DNA from: Pseudomonas poae
Lineage (GTDB): Bacteria; Pseudomonadota; Gammaproteobacteria; Pseudomonadales; Pseudomonadaceae
Length of the DNA: 64,000 nt
Assembly: GCA_004000515.1 (NCBI GenBank)
Contig: CP034537.1
Location: 4,540,001 to 4,604,000, forward strand
Reading direction: 5' to 3'
Below are positions 38,321-49,578 of the stretch, piece by piece. Under the pieces are notes generated by a model that ran no database searches, had not been told where the DNA came from, and was given only the letters and a program-made list of their open reading frames with translations. The first letter of the stretch is position 1. Each line of letters opens with the position of its first letter. Both the position numbers and the translations under genes were made by a program.

Positions 38321-39375
38321 ATGAGTGAGCCTGTCATGGGTTGGGTTGTTTGCCGCCCACGCGCCGCACGCAGGGTTGCGTTGCTGGCCACAGCGCTCTC
38401 GCTGTTTGGACTGGGGGTAACGGCCGCCACGTTGCCGACCGCCGTCCAGGCCGCCGGTGATACCGCTTTTGCGATTGAATCCCCAAGGCCGCCAAAGGCC
38501 TGATGATTGACGTGGTCCACGCGGGCAAACGCCTGGTGGCGGTCGGTGATCGCGGGCATATCCTCTATTCCGACGACCAGGGCAGTACCTGGACCCAAGC
38601 CAAAGTGCCTACCCGACAACTGCTCACGGCGGTGTATTTCGTCGATGACAAACAGGGTTGGGCGGTAGGCCATGATGCGCAAATCCTCGCAAGCACTGAC
38701 GGCGGCGCCACCTGGACCCAGCAATACCAGGACCTCAAGCGCGAAGCACCCTTGCTCGACATCTGGTTCAACGATGCCAGCCACGGCCTGGCGGTCGGCG
38801 CCTACGGTGCGCTGATCGAAACCACCGACGGCGGCAAGACCTGGGCAGACGTCAGTGATCGTCTCGACAACGAAGACCAGTACCACCTCAACGCCATCGC
38901 CCATATCAAGGATGCCGGCCTGTTTATCGTCGGCGAGCAGGGCAGCATGTTCCGCTCCAGCGACGACGGGCAGACCTGGGAAAAACTCGAAGGCCCCTAC
39001 GAGGGCTCGCTGTTTGGCGTGATCAGTACTGCGCAACCGCAGACCCTTCTGGCCTATGGCTTGCGCGGCAACCTGTACCGCTCCACCGATTTTGGCAGCA
39101 CCTGGGAGCAGGTCGAATTGAACGCCGCGCGGGGAGCGCTGGAGTTCGGTTTGTCAGGCGCCACCTTGCTCGATGACGGTGCCATCGTCGTAGTGGGTAA
39201 CGGCGGCAGCGTAGTGGTCAGCCATGACGACGGGGTGACGTTCAGCGTGTTCAATCGGCCGGATCGTATTTCGCTTTCTTCCGTCACGGCGGCAGGCAAC
39301 GGCAACTTGATTCTGGCCGGGCAGGGTGGTGTTCGCGTGGCGACGCCTGCCGGCGCCGAACCGACAAAACAATAA
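38321..39375 (+). CDS. YCF48/BNR-like beta-propeller exported protein (frameshifted)
   Basis: This ~350-residue exported protein has an N-terminal signal (basic VCRPRAARR, then a hydrophobic LLATALSLFGLGVTA, cleavage near VQAAG). It then has repeated blades with the pattern GDRGHILYSDDQGSTWTQ, GHDAQILASTDGGATW, GAYGALIETTDGGKTW, GEQGSMFRSSDDGQTW and GLRGNLYRSTDFGSTW. That DGGxTW repeat is the YCF48/BNR propeller family. The frame breaks near 38487 (C4, C5 expected). It precedes the RND exporter by 15 bp, and this pair is commonly seen together; the propeller may act as a periplasmic partner. Confidence 0.82.
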
Positions 39376-39390
39376 GAAGGCGGGGAAAGA

Positions 39391-41765
39391 ATGAGCAGTC
39401 ATCACAACGATAAAGCGACCTTTCTTGAGCGCCTGATTTTCAACAACCGCCCGGCAGTGATCGTGATCTGCCTGCTGGTGAGTATTTTCCTGTTCTGGCA
39501 GGCGACGTTGATTCGCCCGTCCACCAGCTTTGAAAAGATGATTCCCCTCAAGCACCCCTTCATCGAAAAGATGATGGAGCACCGCAATGACCTGGCCAAC
39601 CTGGGCAACACGGTGCGGATCTCGGTGGAGGCCAAGGACGGCGACATCTTTACGAAGGAATACATGGAGACCCTGCGCCAGATCAACGACGAGGTGTTCT
39701 ACATCTCTGGCGTCGACCGCTCCGGGCTCAAGTCGCTGTGGAGCCCCAGCGTACGCTGGACCGAAGTGACCGAAGAAGGCTTTGCCGGTGGTGAAGTGAT
39801 CCCGCAGAGTTACAACGGCTCGCCGGAAAGCCTCGACCAACTGCGCAACAACGTGCTCAAGTCCGGCCAGGTCGGGCGCCTGGTTTCCAACGACTTCAAG
39901 TCGAGCATCGTCGATATCCCGCTGCTGGAGTCCTACCCGGACCCTCAAGACCAAGGCAAGTTGCTGGCCCTGGACTACCGCAAGTTCTCCCACGAACTCG
40001 AAGACAAGATCCGCGACAAGTTCGAAGCGCAGAACCCCAACGTCAAGATTCACATCGTCGGTTTCGCCAAAAGGTCGGCGACCTGATCGATGGCCTGGTC
40101 ATGGTGGTGATGTTCTTCGGCATCGCCTTCGTCATCACCCTGATCTTGCTGCTGTGGTTCACCAACTGCCTGCGCAGCACCGTCGCGGTGTTGAGCACCA
40201 CGCTGGTGGCGGTGATCTGGCAACTCGGGCTGATGCACTTCTTTGGTTTCGGCCTTGATCCGTATTCGATGCTGGTGCCGTTCCTGATTTTCGCCATTGG
40301 TATTTCCCACGGCGTGCAGAAGATCAACGGCATCGCCCTGCAATCCAGTGAGGCTGACAATGCACTGACAGCGGCGCGGCGTACGTTCCGACAACTGTTC
40401 TTGCCGGGGATGATCGCGATCCTCGCCGATGCTGTGGGTTTCATCACACTGCTGATCATCGACATCGGTGTTATCCGCGAGCTGGCCATTGGCGCGTCCA
40501 TCGGTGTGGCGGTGATTGTGTTCACCAACCTGATCCTGCTGCCGGTGGCGATTTCCTACGTGGGCATCAGCAAGCGCGCCATCGCCAAGAGCAAGAAGGA
40601 CGCCAATCGCGAACACTCGTTCTGGCGCTTGCTGTCGAACTTTGCCAGCCCGAAAGTCGCACCGATCTCCATCGCGCTGGCGCTGGTGGCCTTTGGCGGC
40701 GGCCTCTGGTACAGCCAGAACCTCAAGATCGGCGACTTGGACCAGGGCGCGCCGGAACTGCGCCCGGATTCGCGCTACAACAAAGACAACAACTTCATCA
40801 TCAGCAACTACTCCACCAGCTCCGACGTGCTGGTGGTGATGGTCAAGACCAAGGCCGAAGGGTGCTCGCGCTACGAGGCCATGGCACCGATCGACCAGTT
40901 GATGTGGAAGATGCAGAACACCGAGGGCGTGCAGTCGGCGATCTCGCTGGTGACCGTGTCCAAGCAGATGATCAAGGGCATGAACGAGGGCAACCTGAAA
41001 TGGGAAACCCTGTCGCGTAACCCGGACGTGCTGAACAACTCCATTGCCCGCGCCGATGGCCTGTACAACAACAATTGCTCGCTGGCGCCGGTGCTGGTGT
41101 TCCTCAATGACCACAAGGCCGAAACCCTCGACCGTGCGGTGCATGCGGTGCAGGACTTCGCCAAGGAGAACAACAAGGACGGTCTGGAATTCATCCTTGC
41201 CGCCGGTAACGCCGGGATCGAAGCGGCCACCAACGAGGTGATCAAGGAATCCGAACTGACCATCCTGATCCTGGTGTACCTGTGCGTGGCCACCATGTGC
41301 ATGATCACTTTCCGCTCCTGGGCGGCGACCCTGTGCATCGTGCTGCCGCTGGTGCTGACCTCGGTGCTGGGCAACGCGCTGATGGCGTTCATGGGCATCG
41401 GCGTCAAGGTCGCGACTTTGCCGGTGGTGGCGTTGGGTGTGGGGATCGGCGTGGACTACGGCATCTACATCTACAGCCGCCTGGAAAGTTTCCTGCGCGC
41501 CGGCCTGCCGTTGCAAGAGGCGTACTACCAGACGCTCAAGTCCACCGGTAAAGCCGTGCTGTTCACCGGTTTGTGCCTGGCGATTGGCGTGTGCACCTGG
41601 ATTTTCTCGGCCATCAAGTTCCAGGCCGACATGGGCCTGATGCTCACCTTCATGCTGCTGTGGAACATGTTCGGCGCGCTGTGGCTGTTGCCGGCGCTGG
41701 CGCGGTTCCTGATCAAGCCGGAGAAGTTGGCAGGGCAGAAGGGCAATTCACTCTTCGCGCATTGA
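39391..41765 (+). CDS. RND/MMPL superfamily exporter (frameshifted)
   Basis: This ~792-residue inner-membrane protein has two halves, each with one helix, a large periplasmic loop and five helices. First helix: PAVIVICLLVSIFLFWQATL. Conserved membrane features include DPYSMLVPFLIFAIGISHGVQ in half one and LPVVALGVGIGVDYGIYIYSR in half two; the latter holds acidic and small residues usual in proton-coupled MMPL proteins. The frame breaks near 40070 (A4, A5 expected). The periplasmic loops are short relative to AcrB, and there is no membrane-fusion or TolC gene nearby. Export of a lipid or hydrophobic compound is likely but unproven. Confidence 0.87.
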
Positions 41766-41844
41766 TCGATTTAGACCATTGCCTCAAGGCACGGCGGGGG
41801 AATTGACCTATCATGTGTCTTTTCCCCCGCAGTGACTTCACATC

Positions 41845-42141
41845 ATGACCGACGCATCACCAGACCTGAGTAATGCCCTCAAAGACAGCGACATGCTGAT
41901 CATCAACGGGCTGCACGCCTTCGACTTCACTTTCGACCAGCACCTGCTGATTGAAAGCATGGATGGCCGGGAACTCAAGCGCTGGAAGTTCAGTCCAGAA
42001 CAACTGAATGCCGCCACCTTTGACGACAGCTTGCAAAGCTGGCTCTTGAGCAACGAAGACGGTGAGCACCGACTAGTCTGTTTGAGCGCGATCAAGGGCG
42101 ACAACAACAACGACGAGGACGAAGCGGATGATGATGCGTAA
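41845..42141 (+). CDS. DUF5629-like small acidic protein
   Basis: This 98-residue protein reads MTDASPDLSNALKDSDMLII, HAFDFTFDQHLLIESMDGRE and LKRWKFSPEQLNAATFDDS, ending in a very acidic tail (DNNNDEDEADDDA). I recognise it as resembling the Pseudomonas DUF5629 family of unknown role. Its last 14 bases overlap the lactonase start, suggesting co-transcription. It is cytoplasmic; no cofactor motif is visible. Confidence 0.6.
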   Translation: MTDASPDLSNALKDSDMLIINGLHAFDFTFDQHLLIESMDGRELKRWKFSPEQLNAATFDDSLQSWLLSNEDGEHRLVCLSAIKGDNNNDEDEADDDA

Positions 42142-43301
42142 ATTCTGGCCCCTGCTGATGGCTGGCAGTGTCGGCGCCATGTCAGTACAGGCCGCCCCGG
42201 CCGATACCTATGAACTGTTGGTAGGCAGCTACACCGCCGGCACCAGCGAAGGTATCTACCGCCTGCAGTTCGACAGCCGTACCGGTAAATTCCAGGGCCA
42301 GCCGGTGCTGGCAGCCAAGGCGGCCAACCCCTCCTGGTTGACGCTCTCCAAGGACCAGAAGCACCTGTTTGTGGTCAACGAGAACGGCCCGGGCCAGAAA
42401 GACCCGGTCGGCCGGGTGAGCAGCTACAGCGTCGACCCGCAGAATCACCAGCTCACATTGATTAACCAGGTGCAGAGCCTGGGCAACGAACCGACTCATT
42501 CCAGCCTGGCCGCTGACGGGCGTTACCTGTTCGTCGCCAACTATTCGGTGCTGGAAGACCCGGGCGGCAGCCTGGCGGTGTTGCCGCTGGATGCCAATGG
42601 CAAACTGTCGCCACCGGTGCAGTTGAGCGCCCACCGGCCAGCCGTGTGAACCCTGAGCGCCAGGCGTCCAACCACGTGCATTCGGTGGTGTCGTCGCCGG
42701 ATGGCAAGTACGTGTTTGTGCAGGACCTGGGGGCGGACAAGGTGTTTGCCTACCACTACGACCCCAAGGCCAACCACGAGCTACCGCTGACCCCGGCCAA
42801 CCCGGCCTCGGTGCAGTTGCCCCCAGGCAGTGGCCCACGGCACTTGCTGTTCAGCGCCGATGGCAAGCACGCGTGGCTGACTACCGAGATGAGTGCGCAG
42901 GTGGCGGTGTTTGACTACAACGACGGCAAGCTCAGCCAGACCCAACTGGTGGACTTCGCCGCCGGCCAACCGGTCTCCGACAAGGCCGGCGCGGCGCTGC
43001 ATGCGTCCAGCGACGGCAAGTTCCTGTACGTGAGCAACCGTGGCACGGCCAACCAGATGCTGGTGTTCAGCATCGACCCGGCCACCGCGCACCTCAAGGA
43101 GTTGCAGCGCCGCTCCGTTGAAGGCGACCACCCGCGCGAGTTCAGCCTGGACCCGAGCGGCAAGTTTTTGCTGATCGCCAACCAGAAAAGCAACGAAATC
43201 GTGGTAGTCGAACGTGACCCCAAGACCGGCTTGCTAGGCAAAACCGTGCAAAAATTGGCCATCGATGCCCCAGCGACCTCAAGTTCCTGGTGCGTCAATA
43301 A
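42128..43301 (+). CDS. Periplasmic lactonase-family beta-propeller (YbhE/Pgl-like, two frameshifts)
   Basis: This is a ~390-residue seven-bladed propeller of the 6-phosphogluconolactonase (YbhE) superfamily. It begins with a signal peptide (MMMRKFWPLLMAGSVGAMSVQA), so it acts in the periplasm and probably not on 6-phosphogluconate. Typical motifs are LLVGSYTAGTSEGIYRL, NPSWLTLSKDQKHLFVVNE, HSSLAADGRYLFVANY, ASNHVHSVVSSPDGKYVFVQD, GSGPRHLLFSADGKHAW and HPREFSLDPSGKFLLIANQ. The frame breaks near 42637 and near 43271 (C4, C5 expected), after which it ends SDLKFLVRQ with TAA at 43299-43301. Its substrate is unknown. Confidence 0.83.
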
Positions 43302-43305
43302 GCCA

Positions 43306-43328
43306 CAGGCCCCGCGCTGCGGGGCCTG
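43306..43328 (+). terminator. Terminator hairpin after the lactonase gene
   Basis: CAGGCCCCGC and GCGGGGCCTG form a perfect 10-bp GC-rich stem around a 3-nt loop, starting five bases after the repaired lactonase stop. The following sequence has only short T runs. Confidence 0.65.
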
Positions 43329-43454
43329 ACCCCTATTAATTCCATTAATAGCGGCTACTGTTTCAAAGCATTTCTAAGGTTCAGCCCTCGGGCGTAAGTT
43401 TGGTTCCAAGGCCTTCCCCGGCCACCCAACCAAACGAACACAAGGGTTACCGAC

Positions 43455-43633
43455 ATGAATCTGAACCTCTTCTCCATCATCGCCGCTTCCGCTGTTTCCG
43501 CCACCGTAGCCCTGCCTGCCGCCGCTAGCGTGGAAGTCACCGGCAAAAATCCAACACCAGCGCCTACACCCAGAAATACCTGCAACAGAGTGCCAATTTC
43601 TATGCGGCTCTGGATCACAAGATTCAGCAGTGA
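43455..43633 (+). CDS. Small secreted protein of unknown function (frameshifted)
   Basis: This is a ~59-residue protein with a signal peptide MNLNLFSIIAASAVSATVALPAAA and a short mature part. As read, the frame goes on as GKNPTPAPTPRNTCNR, which looks unnatural. Adding one base near 43548 gives TSAYTQKYLQQSANFYAALD and HKIQQ with TGA at 43631-43633. That balanced composition and immediate stop support the correction. It may be one of the small periplasmic Pseudomonas proteins of unknown role. It lies just before a REPIN. Confidence 0.5.
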
Positions 43634-43656
43634 GCTAAAGATCACCTGATTCAAAA

Positions 43657-43755
43657 GTGGGAGCTGGCTTGCCTGCGATGGCATCACCTGGATATGACTG
43701 ATTCACCGAGGTGTCTGCATCGCAGGCAAGCATCGCAGGCAAGCCAGCTCCCACA
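43657..43755. repeat. REPIN with an internally duplicated arm
   Basis: A 24-bp arm at 43657-43680 is inverted perfectly at 43731-43754. Next to the right arm, 13 bp (CATCGCAGGCAAG) are duplicated in tandem (43718-43730 and 43731-43743). The arm sequence equals that of the REPIN at 31423-31509. It ends five bases from the stop of the convergent GST gene. Confidence 0.85.
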
Positions 43756-43759
43756 TTTG

Positions 43760-44353
43760 TTAGGGTTTTGCCATTACTGCGATAAACAGTGGCGATTCCA
43801 GAAAGCGTTCAAGCCAGACCTGCAACCGTTTATACGATGTACCGGCAAACCACACTCGATCCACATGGGCAAACTGGCGCACAAACGGCGCCAGTGCAGC
43901 ATCCGCCAGGGTCAGATGGTTTGCCAGCAGGTAATCCCGCTCGGCCAACAACCCCTCCAGCTTCTGCAAGAACACCTCACCCTCGGCCCGATAGTGTTCC
44001 ATCGGTTGCTCTGGGTAACGCTCGGCGTACTTGTATCGATTCAAGTGATGTTTGAAGCCCTGATCGTTTTCTGCAATCAACGCCAAGACCGCTGGGTCAC
44101 CGTGCAGCAACCAATCCTGCGGATCGTTCTGCGCCAAGGCCCATTGCATGATCTCCAGGCTTTCCTCAATTACCCGCCCGTTAACACTCAACACCGGCAC
44201 CGTGCCTTTGGGCGACAGCGCCAGCATCTCGGCCGGCTTGGCCTTGAGGCTCACCTCGACAACGCGCACCGGCACACCGGAGTAGCGCAACGCCAACCGT
44301 GCCCGCATCGCATACGGGCAGCGTCGGAACGAATACAGCAGCGCTTCGCTCAC
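43760..44353 (-). CDS. Glutathione S-transferase family protein
   Basis: This intact 197-residue GST-like protein has a thioredoxin-fold N-terminal domain with RRCPYAMRARLAL (candidate active-site cysteine, residue ~12), SPKGTVPVLSVNG (cis-Pro in TVPVL) and VIEESLEIMQWA. A helical C-terminal domain follows (LANHLTLADAALAPFVRQFA). The glutaredoxin-like CPY suggests thiol or deglutathionylation chemistry rather than simple conjugation. The start is GTG at 44353, overlapping the sbcC stop (GTGA). It is therefore probably the third gene of a sbcD-sbcC-gst operon. Confidence 0.85.
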   Translation of the reverse strand: MSEALLYSFRRCPYAMRARLALRYSGVPVRVVEVSLKAKPAEMLALSPKGTVPVLSVNGRVIEESLEIMQWALAQNDPQDWLLHGDPAVLALIAENDQGFKHHLNRYKYAERYPEQPMEHYRAEGEVFLQKLEGLLAERDYLLANHLTLADAALAPFVRQFAHVDRVWFAGTSYKRLQVWLERFLESPLFIAVMAKP

Positions 44354-47300
44354 TTGACCTCCAACGTGCTCAAGCCATTGCCCTGGCGCTTGACCTGGAT
44401 CTGCACCGGGATGCGTTCATGCATTTCCTGCACGTGGGAAATCACCGCCACCTTGCGGCCCTGGGCCTGCAAACCGTCCAGGGCATCCATGGCCAATTGC
44501 AGCGATTCGGGGTCGAGGCTGCCGAAGCCTTCGTCGATAAACAGCGACTCGATCTTCAAGGTGCTGGACGCCATCGACGCCAAGCCCAAGGCCAGCGCCA
44601 GCGACACCAGGAACGTCTCGCCGCCGGACAACGAATGCACCGAGCGCAGTTCGTCGCCCATCTCGGTGTCCATCACCAACAGGCCAAGCATGCTGCCGCC
44701 ACGCTTGAGGCGGTAACGACGCACCAGTTGGCGCAGTTGCACGTTGGCGTGGTGCACCAGCAGGTCGAGGTTGTAGGCCTGGGCGATCTTGCGGAACTTG
44801 TCACCGCTGGCCGAGCCGATCAGCGCTTCAAGGCGTGCCCAGCGCTGCCATTCTTCATAGGCTTTGGCGGTGGTCAGTGCCAGGGAGTGGTTGGCATCCT
44901 GGCGACGTTGGTCTTCGGACTGACGCGCACGCAACTCGGCAACCTGTTTCTCGCCCTCGGCCAGTTGCTGGTTGAGCGCGGCCAGGGTGCTGTCCAGCGC
45001 CTCGGCTTCGAGGTTGCCGTTGTGCAGCGCCTGGTGGTCGGCTAGACGTTGTTCACGTTCTTGCAGCAGCACCTTGGCTTGTTCGACGGCTTTCTCGCTG
45101 TGTTGCAACTGCTGGCGCAGCGCGCTGACCTGCGCGTCATCGAAGGTCAGCAAGCGGGTGAGGCCGACGTCGTCTAACTCCGGGTGCAGGGCGCGCCACT
45201 CGCTGATGCGGGTGTCGAGGTTCTGTTGCTCGACGAGTAGCGCGTGTTGGCGTTCCTGCTGGGCCTTGAGGTCAGCCGCCAGTTGGATTAGCGCATTACG
45301 CGTGTCCTGCAACTGCTGGTTGGCATCCGTCTCGCTTTGGCGGGACTGGACTACGGCTTGGTCCAATTGCTGCTGCCAGTGTTCGGCGCTGGCGTGGGCG
45401 CCGAGCAGTGCGCCGAGTTTCTCCTGGGCGGCCTGTTGCTGCGTCGCCAACTCGGTGACTTGCACAAGCAACGCATCCCGTTGCTGCTGGCGATGTTGCT
45501 GGTGAGTCTGTTCTTTCTCAATGGCTTGCTGGCGATCTTGCTGCTCGGCCAGCTCATCGCGTTGATGGTCCAAGTGCTCAAGGCGTTGGCTGACCTGCTG
45601 GTCCAATTGCATGAAGGTCGCCGCCGGTTCGTTGCGCAAGCCTTCCAGGGTGTCGGCAGGCAACAGGCTGGCGAAGGCGTTGAGTTCTTCGTCCAGGCGT
45701 TCGCGGTCGTTGGACAACTCGCGTTGCTGGTCCACCAGCAATTGCCGGGCTTGCTGGCTGGCATCCTGCGCGGCTTGCAGTTGTTGCTGCAAGCGTCCGG
45801 CGTTTTGTTGCAGGTTGAGCAGGGCGCCCTGGCGTTGTTCATCCTGGGTGATGCTTTGGGTCAGTTGGCCGAGCTGTTGGGCCAACCAGTCGCTGCGTTT
45901 GGCTGCGTCCTGGTTGAACAACGAAGCGGACAACGGGTGCGCGTCCAGGGTCGGGGCCAGCGCTTGCTGCTGCGTTGCCAATTGCTCCTGCTGTTGCAGG
46001 AACTCCTTTGCTGGGCGATCAAGCCGCCGACTTCGCCACGCAGTTCGTTGAGTTTTTCCTTTAGGGTGTCGACCGCTTTCTGCGCGGCAGCCTCTTCGTT
46101 GTCGTCATGGCGACCCAGGCTTTGCAGCAGGGCTTCGGGCTGGTGATACGGATGCTCATGGCTGCCGCACACGGGGGCACGGCTGGTCGTTTTGCAACTG
46201 CTCGCGAAGCTCTTCGACGCTGGCACTGCGGGCCAGGCGTTGGCGTTCCAGCAGTTGCTTGGTTACCGTCAGCGTCTGTTCGGCAATGGTCAGTTCAGCC
46301 TTGGTTTGCAAGCCGGTCTGGTTCAGTTGTTCACGCTGCTGTCGGGCATCTGCGAGCTTTGCGCCAGTGCCGTCGCGCGCTGATCGAGTTGCTGCTGGTT
46401 GTCCCACAGGCGCGTCAGGTCTTCGAAGGCGCGCTGCTGTTTGCGATTGTCTTGCAGCAGGCTGGCAAGTAACTGGATCTGCTCGGCCACGGCATGGGGT
46501 TCGGCACCGGCTTCCTGGTACAGCAGGTCCAGGGCTTCGCGCTGTTGGGTGAAGCGTTCTGCGGCAGTGGTGGCGCGTTGTTCCAACTGCGGCAATTCGG
46601 CTTGGCCCTTGTTCAGGCGATTGCCGATCAGCATCAGTTGTTGCAGGCGCTCACGGTAAACGGTCCAGGCATCGCTTAGCGGGCGAGGGCGGCGCTGCGC
46701 TCCAGGCCTGTGGCCAGGCGTTGCAGGCGTTCGGCAACTTGGGTTTGTTTGTCCAGCAAACCGTTGAGCAGGGCCTGGCCTTCGGTGCAGGCGCTTTCGT
46801 GTTGCAGTTGGTCTTCGACGCGCTTGGCCAGGTCCTTGGTCAAGTGGGCCAGGGTGCTTTGCTCTTCGAACGCCTGGCGCAGCAAGGGCACCGCGTCACT
46901 CTGGTTCTTCAAGGCATCGACGAGGGCCGTGTGTGCCGCTGCCTGCTGTTGGTGCGCCTGTTCCTGGCGGGTGTTCAGTTCGGCCTGTTGTTCGATGTGC
47001 TGCTGAATCTGCGCGGCCAAAGGCGCCAGCAGATTGGCCAGGTCAGCCTGACGGGCGAAATGGTGACGCTGCGGCGCCAGTTGATCCAGGCGGCTCAGGT
47101 CCTGACGCAGTGGGCCCTGGCTGTCCCAATCGGCCTGCGCGCGCTGCAGTTGCTCGGTGGCACTGAGCTGGCGCTCCTGCCATTCGCGCAGCTCCTTGAG
47201 CCAGGTGTGCTGCAACTCCAGCTGCTTGAGCTGGGCCTGTTGGGTCTTGAGTTGCTGTTGGGCCTCAGTGAACTGTTGATCCAGTTCGGCGCGGGCCTCA

Positions 47301-47983
47301 GGTGCCAGGGGACTACGCCGGTGGCCTGGTCTTGCAGCTGTTTGTGGGCGTCCTTGGCCTCTTTGGCCTTGTCGAACGCGCGACGGCCGAGCTGGGTATA
47401 GAGCGCGGTGTCGGTGAGTTTTCCAGCAGTTCACTGCGTTCGTTGTCATTGGCCTTGAGGAACGCGCTGAACTCGCTCTGCGCCAGCAATACGGCACGGG
47501 TGAATTGCTCAAAGTTCAGGCCCAGGGCCAATTCCAGCTGGGTCTTGTATTCGGTCTTCTGGCTGGCCAGCAGTTGATCGCTGTCGAGGTCGATCAGACT
47601 CTGGCGGCTGTTCTGCAGCTTGCCGCTGGCCTTGTCGCGGGCGCGGTTGGCTTCCCAGCGTGCGCGATAACGACGGCCGCTGACGCCGACAAAATCCACT
47701 TCGGCATAACCGCCGCCGGTGCCACGCCTCAGCAAGGTACGTGGGTCACCGATGGAAATGTCGCTGTCGGCATCCGGCATCTTGGCCTGGCCGGTATCGC
47801 CCAGGCGCGGCACCGCACCAAACAGCGCCAGGCACAAGGCGTCGAGCAGGGTGCTTTGCCGGCGCCGGTTGGCCCGGTGATGGCGAACAAACCGGCGCTG
47901 GCCAGGGGCTCGGCGGTGAAGTCGATTTCGAACGGGCCCGCCAGGGAGGCGAGGTTTTTCAGGCGAATGGCGAGGATCTTCAT
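44350..47983 (-). CDS. sbcC: Exonuclease subunit SbcC (many frameshifts)
   Basis: This is an SMC-like ATPase of about 1210 residues that, with SbcD, cleaves DNA hairpins and double-strand ends. The N-terminus MKILAIRLKNLASLAGPFEI is followed by Walker A GPTGAGKST, the Q-loop LLAQSEFSAFLK, and long coiled coils rich in Gln and Leu. The zinc-hook motif CPVCGS lies near 46190. The C-terminal head has LSGGETFLVSLALALG and SLFIDEGFGSLDPE. At least seven breaks split it, at about 47855, 47418, 47315, 46678, 46380, 46190 and 46005; the first two are A runs one base short. ATG at 47983 overlaps the sbcD stop. Confidence 0.9.
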
Positions 47984-49220
47984 GGCTGTTCATCCTCCTG
48001 TTGCACTTCCTGGAGCAGCACGGCGAAGTCCTTCAAGGTCTGTTCATCCACTTCACTGCCGTAGCTGTCCTGCCAGGCGCGGCTGAACAGTTCCTGAGGG
48101 GTGAGTTGGTCGAGTTCGATCAGGCGCTCGTCGCTTTCGTCTTCGCGGTTGCCGGTACCCGCATATTCAGCGGCGATGCGCACCAGGCGCACGGCTTTGC
48201 CTTGCAGGGCGGTTTCGATCTGCTGGCGCAGGTCCGGCTGGGGCTCGTCGAGGCGCACGCGGACTTCCAGCCACGGGTGGCGCTGGGTTTCGGCGAGCAG
48301 GTCGATGTCCGGCAGCTCGGCCAAGGTGCTGAGGATATCGGCCAGCGGAGCGGCTTCCAGGCGTTGCAGATCGACCGAGCGCGGAATCAGCAGCGGTTCG
48401 ACACTCACCAGGCATTGGCCCTGGAATGTCACGTCGAGCACCTGGTGCTTGTAGTTGATTTCGGAAAACGACAGTGGAATCGGCGAGCCGCTGTAGCGAA
48501 TGCGTTCCTCGCCATTGACCTTTTGCGGCTTGTGCAAATGGCCGAGGGCGACATAGGCGACACTTCGGTCAAACAGGCTGGCGGGAAGCGCCTCGGCATT
48601 GCCAATGATCAGGCTGCGCTCGGAGTCTTCCGACAACGAACCGCCGGCCATATGCGCATGGCTGATGGCAATCAGCGCCTGGCCTTTCTTGCGCTTGGCG
48701 TTGGCGGCAGCGATCAGCTGTTCATGCACCTGGCCGATGCCGCGCAGGTAATCGTCGCCCAATAGCGTGCCGGTGACTTCCGCCGGGCGCAAAACGGCAG
48801 CGCCAGGCACCAGCCGGCAATCTTGCCTTTGGCATCTGGCAGTGGGATGAGCAGGCGCTCGGCATCCAGCTGGCCGTCGTCCAGCCACAACACCCGACCG
48901 AGGGCGTGGGTGCGCAACCGGCGCATCAACGGTGCCGGCAACTCGATGCGTGAACCGGAATCGTGGTTGCCGGCGATCATCACAATGGTCAGTGTCGGGT
49001 TTTGTTCGTGGGCGCTGATGATGAAGTCATACAGCCGCTCCTGGGCCTTGAGCGGCGGGTTGACCGTGTCGAAGATATCGCCGGCGATCAGCAACACATC
49101 CGGGGCGTGTGCCTTTAATTGGCCCAGCAGCCAGTCGAGAAAACAGGCGTGTTCGTAATCGCGTTCCTGGCCATGCAGGTTTTGCCCAAGGTGCCAGTCG
49201 GAGGTGTGAAACAGACGCAA
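47980..49220 (-). CDS. sbcD: Exonuclease subunit SbcD (frameshifted)
   Basis: This ~413-residue Mre11-type nuclease is the partner of SbcC. Phosphoesterase motifs are in order: LFHTSDWHLGQ, LLIAGDIFDTVNPP, MIAGNHDSGSR, AISHAHMAGG and YVALGHLHKPQ. These coordinate two metal ions. The frame breaks near 48800 (T4 on the coding strand, T5 expected; LPFLRPAEVTGTLLGDD). I prefer the TTG start at 49220, six bases after GGAG. It gives the family start RLFHTSDWHLGQ, whereas the longer reading adds about 26 unlikely residues. The C-terminus is acidic and overlaps sbcC. Confidence 0.92.
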
Positions 49221-49300
49221 GGCGAACTCCGTGGAGAATAGGAAAAGGAGGGAGTTTACCTGTAAAAGCACACGCGGTGCCTGTTGCGGGGCACAGATCA

Positions 49301-49550
49301 AATGTGCGGGCAGGCTTGCCCTAATGCCAGTCAGTCAAGCGCAACATGGCTCTGTAGTGAGCGGGCTTGTCCCGCGCTGGGCTGCGAAGCGGCCCTAATT
49401 CGGCCGACGCGCTCTTCCAGATAGAGCCCAGTTGTCCGGTTTTGGGGCCGCTTCGCAGCCCAGCGCGGGACAAGCCCGCTCACTACAAGAATGAGGCCGC
49501 CTTTCGTTTCCTTAGACGACTGGCATTAGGGCAAGCCCGCTCCCACATTT
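49301..49550. repeat. Nested REP elements: one inverted pair inside another
   Basis: The 358-bp gap at 49221-49578 holds no gene but is full of palindromes. An inner inverted repeat has perfect 42-bp arms at 49354-49395 and 49445-49486 (GTAGTGAGCGGGCTTGTCCC...). It is flanked by an outer pair at 49302-49334 and about 49518-49550, sharing CTTGCCCTAATGCCAGTC in inversion. The layout suggests that one REPIN inserted into another. Confidence 0.8.
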
Positions 49551-49578
49551 TGATAGGTGTCGTGCCTGGGATGTCGCG

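Noticed and set aside
40050..41516. Minus-strand open frame of 488 codons opposite the RND exporter
   Set aside because: Shadow frame with His/Gln/Asp-rich sequence and no start context.
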